From: Incurvaria masculella
Taxonomy: Eukaryota > Arthropoda > Insecta > Lepidoptera > Incurvariidae
Direction of reading: 5' to 3'
NCBI GenBank assembly: GCA_946894095.1
Contig: OX335643.1
Coordinates: 12,883,036-12,947,035 of the forward strand
DNA: 64,000 nt
The notes beneath the pieces are model-generated. The model was not told the origin of the DNA, ran no database searches, and saw nothing but the letters and a program-made list of their open reading frames with translations. This document shows positions 56,134 through 64,000 of this stretch, in pieces. Numbering within the stretch: position 1 is the first letter of the stretch; every line of letters starts with the position of its first letter. The translations under genes were made by a program, and so were the position numbers.

Positions 56134-57067
56134 ATGTGTGTACATTAAGTGACTGTTTACTGATTCAACGTGATTTAGAACGATTCGAACATTTCTGCAC
56201 TGAAAATAAAATTTCTCTAAATTTAAATAAATGTAATCAAATCACTTTTACGAAAAATAAAAAAGTAATTTTTCACCAGTATCACATTAGAAGACATACC
56301 CTTGAGCGAGTTCACAGTATAAGAGATTTAGGTGTCATCTTTGACTCAAAACTGCACTTCGGTGAGTACGTCGACAGTATCATAAATAAAGCTTTTAGTT
56401 TACTTGGATTCATAACTAGGACTAGCAGGTCTTTCAGGAAACTTGAAACGTTCTCACTTTTATATTTTACGCTTGTTCGTTCTCAACTTGAATATTGTAC
56501 CCCAGTATGGAACCCTTTCTATGAGGTTTATTCTGATAGAATAGAGAGTGTGCAGAAAAAGTTTCTTAGATTTCTAAGTTTTAAAATGAATGATCGAAAG
56601 CGGTCTTATGCAAAAATGTTGATAGATTACAAGTTCTCCGCCCTTTCTAATCGGCGCGCATACTTTGACCTAATAATGCTACATAAGATATGCAATAATG
56701 TTCTTGACTGTCCAAACCTGCTCCAACTTGTATGTCTAAGAGTACCGTCAAAAAACACCAGATGCAGCGACTTATTCCACCTTGGTCGGACACGCACCAA
56801 CGCTGGCCTTAGGGACCCTTTACATAGAATGTGTTCGCTTTATAATAAGAACTTATCTGACCTAGACATCTTCTTTGACTCTCAGCGCAACTTCAAGCAC
56901 AAAATAAAAAATATGGCTCAATAGGACTGCTATACTGTCACTCTAATTCATGTATAATTTAATTAGCGAGGAATAGGTTAGGATGCAGGTTAGTTCTATA
57001 GTCTTTTGTTAACTTACTGTTTTATTACTTTATCTGTATCTGTGTTTCCTCCAAATAAATAAATAAA
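56134..57067 (+). mobile_element. 5'-truncated non-LTR retrotransposon (Jockey/CR1-group LINE)
   Basis: About 930 bp inserted in a family C SINE. It begins just past the reverse transcriptase active site, holds the reverse transcriptase C-terminal part and a ~140-bp 3'UTR, and ends in an AAATAAATAAATAAAAA tail. An A-rich junction makes the exact target duplication ambiguous (about AAAAC). The truncated 5' end is normal for copies made by target-primed reverse transcription. Confidence 0.82.
56140..56924 (+). pseudogene. LINE reverse transcriptase, C-terminal fragment with open frame
   Basis: The uninterrupted frame runs from an ATG at 56097 to the stop at 56922-56924 (275 codons). The first 12 codons are SINE sequence, so the ATG is accidental. 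LINE sequence reads DCLLIQRDLERFEHFCTENK and ISLNLNKCNQITFTK (thumb start), RDLGVIFDSKLHFGEYVDSI, LRSQLEYCTPVW-like VRSQLEYCTPVWNPFYEVYS, RIESVQKKFLRFLSFKMNDR, then a C-terminus with DLDIFFDSQRNFKHKI. These blocks in this order are typical of the region after Y-x-D-D in Jockey/CR1-type enzymes. The palm catalytic Asp residues and endonuclease are absent, so it has no activity. The lack of stops over 260 codons suggests a fairly recent insertion. Confidence 0.85.
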
Positions 57068-57290
57068 AAAAACTGTGGGTGTCCACTAGGTGTTCAAGTT
57101 TTGAGCCTAACCGGGTTGATATCATAGTACTGAACCGGCAATGAGAAATTGACCCGAGTTTTCCAACCAGTTCAATGTAGCCGTGCTCATAAAGGGAAGG
57201 TCATGGCATGGCACCTCGGGAATGCGGTGTGCTGGGCCAATATCATGATGGTGTGCTATTAACAATTCCTGTTCAGTCACATTTAAAAAA

Positions 57291-57949
57291 CATACCAGTA
57301 ACATTTTGAAAAATGAAATTAATTAAATCCAGCTTGAAGTAAATTATTAATTGTTTAGAAAAAATCGTCTAGACAAGAAACCAAATTGCTTGCTGATTGC
57401 AGTCCAGCCTGCATGTCATACATTTACGCTTGAAATACTCTTTTTACGTATCTGTTCTTTGAAATCGATGTGTTTTTCCTTTATGGTCTATATCTCCTCT
57501 TTACAGCTTTGCGTTTACAAAACTTTGGAAGTTAGCCAACGATACGATAATAAAACGAAAAACATTCAATACGTGATTTTTTTGATTATTGTTTGATAAA
57601 TAAAGTCATGATCTAAAAACACGAGTTATCTAGGGCTACCTTATTGCCTCAGTATCACCGAAAACTAGTTAAGCCGTGCATTACATAACGCAATATAATA
57701 ATAAAACAATGGGTCCTACAGTTTCATAATATGCGGTGACTGTAGGAACAGAACAACCAAAATTGAAATAGTTTACGTGGCGGCGGTCGCCGTTTCGACG
57801 AATAGGAATTACAAATATTTGCACAATTAATTGAAATCCAACCGGAATTGTGAGAAATGGAGGGATTTTTGGGTCAATTAAAATGTACGCTGAGTTGTTA
57901 ATTTATACTTATCCTTTGAAGGGAAGTTTTGTTTTATAACTAATACGTC
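57291..57949. other. No gene recognised
   Basis: AT-rich DNA; an 81-codon frame at 57351-57596 has no recognisable domain. 57775-57870 is a short GC-richer unrepeated patch. Confidence 0.4.
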
Positions 57950-58470
57950 ACTAGCTAAGGAACCCGGCTGCGCTCGGGTCAGTGTCATATGGGACATTTA
58001 CTCGTTATCAATTTTAAAATGGTAATTCTGAAACATCTACTGACGGGCGTACTACAACTCAATACATTTTTATAGGTACCGGAACACTAACGGGAATAAT
58101 AAATAAATAATAATTTTGATAAATACACATAGAAGGTAGCTGGGGTCGCAGCTTCGCCCGCGTTGTGGTCCGAAGAAAAGGAGTCGGTTATAATTTCGGA
58201 CCCCTTTCAAATTTAACTCGCTGCTCAATTCTCAGGTGATTTAGTGTAGTGTAAGTAAGCTTCAATTAATGGAAAGAGTGTAACTATATGATGACATAAA
58301 ATATTTTGAAATTGGGTAAGTGTTCTATATTATCATATTAAAAACGTTTTGGAATTTAGGGTAGCTTATACGTTATCAGACGGATGTGGATCCTGAAACC
58401 GAATGCAAATCAGGTAAGTGGTTCTCAAGTGATAAGCATTGCCCCCTGCTTATGCCTATGGTAATGTAGT
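57950..58470 (+). repeat. Diverged family A-like retroposon pieces
   Basis: CACTAGCTAAGGAACCCGG, CTGCGCTCGGGTCAGTGTC at 57950 and AGCTGGGGTCGCAGCTTCGC at 58139 are two separate starts. 58395-58450 (CCTGAAACCG, AATCAGGTAAGTGGTTCTCA, AGTGATAAG) resembles the interior of family A. No protein. Confidence 0.42.
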
Positions 58471-58547
58471 ATGATGAAAATTAGCCAAGTCATTGGAAAT
58501 ATCGTGCTTTAGTTATATAGAAATCGCTTCGTAATGGAGTAAGAGGT

Positions 58548-58650
58548 TTATTTATTTATTGAGGTTCCACAACAGAGTAATAAATACATAAAATAAAATT
58601 ATACATGAACTTGAAATATTGATATTGAATATATAATAATATTGAAATAA
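58548..58650 (-). repeat. Possible LINE 3'UTR end
   Basis: The minus strand reads TTATTACTCTGTTGTGGAAC, CTCAATAAATAAATAAACC, an AAATA-tailed 3' end like those of the LINEs at 14.6 and 56.1 kb. No coding part is seen. Confidence 0.38.
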
Positions 58651-59932
58651 ACATGAATAATATTGAAAGTGTATGTACACTCTACTAGTACAGAACACAA
58701 ACAGTCGTATTCAGAGAGCACCTGTCAAAACTGAGTACGAGATTAGTATCGGACTAAACATATAAAAATCGGTTTAGTCGGGCAGATTAAAGTAAGTCTG
58801 TCCACTCTGAATAGAGCTGTAAGTGCGTACAGTTAAGCAGGCGAATAAATGGATAACACATAAGTCAATTAAATTTAAACAAAAGTCACATTTTAATAAA
58901 AAAAAAATTCTATGGAGATATTAATTAATTTTTCATAGATTTACAGTATTTCCTTTTAATATATTTAAATTGCTACAAAAAATTAACCCCACTTGTCAAC
59001 CGTCAATAATATAGGGTGTTAACTATGAGTTATGGGAATAAACATATAAGGAGGTAACAACCTAATAAAAATCACGTATGTCATTGTTAATTTTTAAGCA
59101 AACAGACCGATAGGTGTAGTATTTTACATCAGAGATTTCCAAAAATAAATAAAAGAACATTGTTTTCCTGAAAGCAACAAAAAGTTTAGTGGAAATATTT
59201 CGCTCGTCGTCACATGATATTTCTTCTCACCCACAATGTATACTACCTATCCACTGATCTTCCTGCAAATCTTCTTTTTAATAACAACCTTCAAAATATA
59301 ACAAATATCAAAATAACCAAATATCCTTCTATTTTAATTTATAGATGATTGATTCCAAGCGTCTTACTCCTTACTTACGTTTATTATTAGTGATTCAGGG
59401 TATAAAAAAATCAAACTGAAAACAAAGCGACCTTATCCCTAAAAATTATTAATTATTATTTTGAAAATAAACAAAAATACATTACGGATTGAAAAGCATT
59501 CATCTTTCCACATTTACCAAACAGTGTATGTAAATAAAACCTAGAACGGCAACGCACGCGTATGAAATAGCAAATCCTCATTTCCGAGGCCCATCATATT
59601 GAGCTTTGCACATTCAATAACCATAACCATTACTTTTTACCTCAATATTCAGGCCTACCGAGGTCTATTCAGAGGTTTTTGTAGCTCATGAGCCTGCAGG
59701 AATTGCCCCGTGATACGGCCTCGATGCTGCAATTTTAATTCAAATAATAACGCTAGTAGCTTGAGCGAAGGAAGGAGCAAATCATAATATTTTTTTATTT
59801 TCAAAATAGGATAATACTATTTGTATTTTATACCGATTATTTTCGTTACACAATAACAACTACATATGAACATTGAAGCATTCTAATCAGCTCATTCAAA
59901 ATATTCAGAAATCATTTTTGACTTGGATATTC
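58651..59932. other. No gene recognised
   Basis: AT-rich DNA without a supportable feature. Confidence 0.4.
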
Positions 59933-60003
59933 GTCTGAAACAGGATTTAAACCTGTGACCTTTGGATTACATATTCAGTGTTCTACCGCTGAGCTATCCA
60001 GAC
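59933..60003 (-). tRNA. tRNA-Thr(TGT)-like sequence, degenerate
   Basis: The 71-nt minus-strand sequence has a 7-bp acceptor stem (GTCTGGA with TTCAGAC, one G-U), a D region GCTCAGCGGTAGAAC and a perfect T stem (ACAGG-TTTAAAT-CCTGT). By position the anticodon would be TGT, in ATATGTAATCCAA. The anticodon stem has only 3 of 5 pairs and position 33 is A, so it is more likely a pseudogene or SINE head than a working tRNA gene. Confidence 0.42.
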
Positions 60004-60171
60004 AATTACGTCAACCTACGGATTACTCGAATATATTTGTATCGATGGTAATGTAAATACAAACAAATATCAAAGCTGTGCTTGTGTGGCCTTGGAGGAT
60101 GTACCAGGAGCAGATCAATACAACATTTCGTAAAAGACAGGTACTTAGCACCCACAGTCGTACATCATGCA

Positions 60172-60610
60172 TGATTTTTTTTAAATGAAACACTGGTATG
60201 GGTGGCTGTGCAGAGAGTCCAAAGGAACTCAGAAAGCCAAATGCACCTGACCTCGCGAAACCACGCTCAGCGAGGCACCATACCAGCGGATTTGCGGACT
60301 ATCGCTGAGCTATTCATCTAGCTTGTTTAAGTTATGTTTGAAGACTCCCGGGTTATAGGTTTGAGGAAAGACATCCGCCGGCAGACAGTTCCATATCCTG
60401 GCAGTGCGGCAGGGAAATGAGTTTGAGAAACATAATCTCAGAAGCATAATGTCAACCACAAGGGAGTGCTCTGATTCTCTACGGCTGGTGCTCCAGATAT
60501 AGGTTGGATGGAGAAGAATAATGGATGCACGTTCCGCGGAGCAACGTCCATGATATTACCTGTAGATCAGACTGAGCGACCCTACAAAGAGTCTGTGGCT
60601 GTGACTGTAA
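60172..60610 (-). pseudogene. CR1-type LINE reverse transcriptase, C-terminus and 3'UTR
   Basis: The minus frame, ending at the stop at 60310-60312, reads SHRLFVGSLSLIYR, a stop, YHGRCSAERASIILLHPTYI, SRRESEHSLVVDIM, CFSNSFPCRTARIWNCLPAD and VFPQTYNPGVFKHNLNKLDE. The order Y.GRCS.E, S.R.S..HSLVVD, F.NSF..RTARIWN.LP..VFP..YN...FK is the usual C-terminus of insect CR1/Jockey-like LINE enzymes. One in-frame stop precedes YHGRCS. The 3'UTR runs to about 60172 with a short A run. It is 5'-truncated, with no catalytic residues, and from a different subfamily to the 56-kb LINE. Confidence 0.75.
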
Positions 60611-60730
60611 AGTAAGCAAGATAATTATTCTGATTTAAAAAATCGTACCATTTGGTAATATGTAACGTCTATAATATATTATTTCAACAAAACATAAACA
60701 GAAAATATACATTCAGTCATTAATATGTAC

Positions 60731-61855
60731 ATACTAACTGCGGTACCCGGCTCCGCTCGGGTTAGTGTCGGCTAAATTATCTCATGGATAAAAAGTAGCC
60801 CACATGACTGGTCCAAAATAGGGTCAAACTGGTCCAGGACAATGTATCCATGTACCAAATTTAATCAAGATCGTTCGAGCCGAAATAGCATGATTCAATG
60901 AGAAACATCCAATAATTCCCATTTAGAGCTTCGTTGACGTTTGGTGGCTATTTAAAAAAAACATTTGCCGCGAGAACCTTTCTGCACTTTCACTGCTACA
61001 TTGCTTACCTAGTAAGTAACGTGTAACGTAGGTAAGTTTTGCGTGGACTCCAACCCACAGCCAGCCTCAACATCGAAAATAGTAACCCATCTCGAACCTG
61101 ACTGCTCCCAGAGATGCTATACATTGATAAAATACGCATATAAATCAGGTAAGTGGTTCGCATGTTATAAGACTTTAAGACTCACTACTTACCCTTCTGG
61201 TAATGAAGCGTTATATTATGTAATCTATAAGTTTTTAGTAGAAGCAGGCTAGACGTAGATACAATGCACATCTAAATCGAGTAATTGGTTCTCAAGGATT
61301 TTATTCTGTTGGTCGCTCCTCCGGCGATTTAGCGTGATGCCAAGTAGTCCTAAAGTTGCAGGAAATACCAAGCCGTACTTCAGTAAAAGTAAGCGCTGCC
61401 GCCGCAAAGCCGAGCCGTGCATAGCATTGCAGTTTGTATGACAGCCCCATCTTAGCGTAAGCGGAACTGAATTCTATTTAGCCAATCCTAATTCCCGGGT
61501 AGTTAAATGTACATGTACTAAGTTTTACAAATCGCTAGTGCCTTGAAAATTCGCCAAACGGACACCAAACAGTCACGACGTCTACCCTCCCCCCGCCGCC
61601 GCTCCCCGCCACCGCCCCCGGCTCCTCTCTCCCTAGTGTGAAGTATCGCTACCGGCATCGTTTTCGCAGCCCCGTGAAAGTTCTAAAGCCCTTGGGCACA
61701 TAAATTGTAGCCTATGTGTTATTCTGATGTATAAGCTATATTATTGTAAAGTTTCATTAGAATCCATTCAGTAGTTTTTACGTGAAAGAGTAACAAACAT
61801 CCATCCATCCATCCATCCATCCATCCATTATTACAAACTTTCCCCTTTATGCAAT
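60731..61855 (+). mobile_element. Family A non-LTR-type retroposon, copy 3
   Basis: CTGCGGTACCCGGCTCCGCT start, GTAGCCCACATGACTGGTCC, AGTGGTTCGCATG, GGCGATTTAGCGTGATGCC, CATCTTAGCGTAAGCGGAAC, a shorter C-tract (61590-61640), GTGAAAGAGTAACAAACATC, about six CATC units and TTTCCCCTTTAT. It is closest to copy 2 in gene order. A 69-codon frame inside (61043-61252) is incidental. Confidence 0.82.
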
Positions 61856-62015
61856 GATTTCAAAGGTAAGGATACGCCCTTATATATAATTGAAACAAAT
61901 CTTCTCCATACAAGCAAAAAGTAGCGCCATCTATCCAAACTTGGAAGAACTACGTGAGCGCCGTGTCAAAGTCGTGTTGACAACTCGCCGCCATGTTGCA
62001 TTAGGTCTAACCATG
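61856..62015. other. Spacer, nothing recognised
   Basis: GTAGCGCCATCTATCCAAAC and the following ~90 bp are GC-richer; no frame. Confidence 0.4.
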
Positions 62016-62163
62016 TAACCTTGTACCAGCGTCCTTAAATGTTTTCTTTTTAATTTAAACTTTTAAGTTCTTTTAACTTTCATGAATGAAAAATGTTTTT
62101 TTGTAATTTCAAGGTATTTAAGTTAAATACAATTTGAATATTCTCTTGTACCTGCTTGGTCTG

Positions 62164-62716
62164 GATCTACCTGCCTGTCATGTCAAAATTTGTTTTCGTT
62201 ATATCTAGGGAAACACTGGTCGTAGACCCATCATGCGACCACTCGAAGTAAAGATCCCGACCTGATCTACCTGCCTGTCATGTCAAAATTTGTTTTCGTT
62301 ATATCTTGGGAAACAATGGTCGTAGACCCATCATGCGACCACTCAAAGTAAACGTCCCGAACTGATCTACCTGCCTGTCATGTCAAAATGTGTTCTCGTT
62401 GTATCTTGGGAAACACTGATCGTAGACCCATCATGCGACCACTCAAAGTAAACGTCCCGACCTGATCTACCTGCTTGTCATGTCAAAATTTGTTCTCTTT
62501 GTATCTTGGGAAACACTGATCGTAGACCCATCATGCGACCACTCAAAGTAAACGCCCCGACCTGATATACCTGCCTGTCATGTCAAAATTTGTTTTCGTT
62601 ATATTTTGGGAAACACTGATCGTAGACCCATCATGCGACCACTCAAAGTAAACGCCCCGACCTGATCTACCTGCCTGTCATGTCAAAATTTGTTTTCGTT
62701 ATATCTTGGGAAACAC
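62164..62716 (+). repeat. Tandem array, 100-bp unit, five and a half copies
   Basis: GATCTACCTGCCTGTCATG starts at 62164, 62264, 62364, 62464, 62564 (as GATATACC) and 62664. CGTAGACCCATCATGCGACC starts at 62221, 62321, 62421, 62521 and 62621. The period is exactly 100. Units differ by a few bases; the last two have AACGCCCCGA where earlier ones have AACGTCCCGA. Confidence 0.95.
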
Positions 62717-63365
62717 ATGACAGGCAGGTGGATCAGGTCGGGGCGTTTAATTTGAGTGGTCGCATGATGGGTCTACGACCAGTGTTTCTCAAGATATAAT
62801 GAAAACAAATTTTGACATGACAGGCAGGTAGATCAGGTCTGGACGTTTACTTTGAGTGGTCGCATGATGGGTCTACGACCAGTGTTTCCCAAGATATAAC
62901 GAAAACAAATTTTGACATGACAGGCAGGTAGATCAGGTCGGGACGTTTACTTTGAGTGGTCGCATGATGGGTCTACGACCAGTGTTTCCCAATATATAAC
63001 GAAAACAAATTTTGATATGACAGGCATGTAGATCAGGTCGGGACGTTTACTTTGAGTGTTCGCATGATGGGTCTATGACCAGTGTTTCCCAAGATATAAC
63101 GAAAACAAATTTTGACATGACAGGCAGGTAGATCAGGTCTGGACGTTTACTTTGAGTGGTCGCATGATGGGTCTACGACCAGTGTTTCCCAAGATATAAC
63201 GAAAACAAATTTTGACATGACAGGCAGGTAGATCAGGTCGGGACGTTTACTTTGAGTGATCGCATGATGGGTCTACGACCAGTGTTTCCCAAGATATAAC
63301 GAAAACAAATTTTGACATGACAGGCAGGTAGATCAGGTCGGGACGATTACATTGAGTGGTCACAT
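62717..63365 (-). repeat. Inverted tandem array, 100-bp unit, six and a half copies
   Basis: This is the reverse complement of the same unit. CGCATGATGG starts at 62761, 62861, 62961, 63061, 63161 and 63261, with a decayed CACATGATAG at 63361. The junction with the forward array leaves a 35-nt loop (62682-62716). The first reverse unit has GGGGCGTTT, matching the AACGCCCC variant of the last forward units. Confidence 0.95.
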
Positions 63366-63460
63366 GATAGATCACATTAAAAAAATTCTTTGATTACCCA
63401 CTCATACTCATATCCACTCCAAAATAAGCCAGAATGAAAAAGGACGCCCGTACAAGGTTA

Positions 63461-64000
63461 ATTCACCTACACGTGCGACGCGCGGCATGGCGTCAATTGC
63501 CCGCTTATAAAGTTTGGTAGTTAATTAAATTATCGATTGAAAATGCAATTATTCAATTGTTAAACAGAAAAAAATATTATCTGAGTTTACTTATCGAAGA
63601 TACGTTATTACATGTGTCTTTGTAACTTTCGTATCGTATTTTATGCATCCTTTTACTACGCAACAAGGGCATTTTCACGACTCAACATCACTCTGCAGTG
63701 GTCCGCAGACGACTGAGTCGCGTTGGCCCTAAAACGAATATTTTAGGGCCAACGTACTGGTGCCATTAGTCGTGCGCGTTGACCGGGTCCTTACGAAGTA
63801 ATATATAAGTCAATGCCTTTATGTTATTTATTAGATTAATATGAATGGAAAGTGCTGTACGGAATTGCACAACGCCATCTACTATCGCTGAATAGCCAAC
63901 AGATAGGGAATACATCCATTCACTGTCGACATTCACCGAATTAGAACGAACAGATCCTGGAAATAATTTATTTATAGGGTCCAAAAACTTTAAAATTCAC
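63461..64000. other. No gene recognised; perfect hairpin at 63721-63754
   Basis: CGTTGGCCCTAAAA, loop CGAATA, TTTTAGGGCCAACG is a 14-bp perfect hairpin. Other sequence is anonymous, and the 72-codon minus frame 63766-63984 has no recognisable family. Confidence 0.45.

Larger units (their letters stand above)
56071..57290 (+). repeat. Family C SINE interrupted by a LINE
   Basis: 56071-56133 reads AGTTCGATAAGTGCATTTAG, TCACGAATGC, ATCTATGTAAAAC. After the LINE, about 57066-57290 resumes AAAACTGTGGGTGTCC, GCCTAACCGGG, TTTTCCAACCAGTTCAATG, AGGGAAGGTCATGGCATGGC, CGGGAATGCGGTGTGCTGGG. In intact copies GTAAAAC and TGTAGGTCC are adjacent, so the LINE landed at that point. The head 5' of 56071 is missing. 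Confidence 0.75.
62016..63460. mobile_element. Foldback-like element made of opposed 100-bp tandem arrays
   Basis: The outer ends TAACCTTGTAC..GCGTCCTT (62016-62036) and their inverse (63440-63460) agree at 19 of 21 positions. Both terminate at TA, which could be a target duplication. Inside are two arrays of a 100-bp unit in opposite orientation (62164-62716 and 62717-63365) separated by no unique DNA. The layout, long inverted repeats built of short tandem repeats with short outer ends, is that of foldback transposons. No transposase is encoded, so movement would need a protein from elsewhere. Confidence 0.66.

Noticed and set aside
62164..63365. CRISPR-like array of regular repeats
   Set aside because: The units are contiguous 100-bp tandem repeats with no unique spacers, half are inverted, and the context is an insect genome.

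Overview
The window looks like insect nuclear DNA, most probably from a moth or butterfly. It is AT-rich with short GC-rich islands and has no operon structure. Its repeats are of kinds familiar from Lepidoptera: two copies of the element starting GCCAAGTGCGAGTCGG and ending in GGGTACGGAACCC, retroposons starting at CTAGCTGCGGTACCCGG and ending in CATC-type tails, tRNA-derived SINEs, mariner relics and CR1/Jockey-like LINE 3' ends. The order-level assignment is inference from those repeats. I could not support any host protein-coding gene. The longest reading frames are transposon remains or chance frames in GC-rich stretches, so the window is best read as intergenic DNA or part of a very long intron.

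Layout. 0-7 kb: AT-rich background, a family-C SINE at 3.2 kb, an 0.8-kb long inverted repeat at 2.0-2.8 kb, and a tail-to-tail inverted SINE pair at 6.2-6.5 kb. 7-14 kb: mostly anonymous sequence with scattered repeat fragments. 14-17 kb: a broken mariner next to a LINE 3' end, then a complex duplication that shares sequence with the mariner locus at 20-21 kb. 17-22 kb: a possible LINE endonuclease relic, a GCCAAGTGCGAG-type repeat, and a 2.3-kb mariner-family element (minus strand) that is dead and carries two separate ~545-bp nested insertions. 22-31 kb: anonymous DNA, degenerate retroelement relics, a 265-bp palindrome, a second mariner fragment and a ~670-bp element built from divergent copies of a short ACGTATAAT motif. 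31-39 kb: GC-rich single-copy-looking islands and a ~1.35-kb element with >200-bp terminal inverted repeats enclosing two small palindromic MITEs. 39-43 kb: a full SINE followed by two adjacent ~1-kb retroposons. 43-50 kb: a dense patchwork of SINEs, a second repeat family (D) in three copies, and a 431-bp element with perfect 16-bp terminal inverted repeats and a 6-bp target duplication. 50-58 kb: anonymous DNA, MITEs, and a SINE split by a 5'-truncated LINE that carries the only long reading frame (275 codons). 58-64 kb: a CR1-like LINE fragment, a third copy of the CTAGCTGCGG retroposon, and a 1.45-kb foldback-like element made of 100-bp tandem units in two opposed arrays.

Nothing here forms a pathway. 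The story is successive insertion: SINE into retroposon, LINE into SINE, SINE-like and palindromic elements into mariner, MITEs into a long-TIR element. The strongest candidate for an undescribed element is the foldback structure at 62.0-63.5 kb, followed by the motif-cluster element at 29.7-30.4 kb and the 6-bp-TSD element at 49.6-50.0 kb. Family letters (A-J) used below are my own labels for repeats seen more than once in this window.
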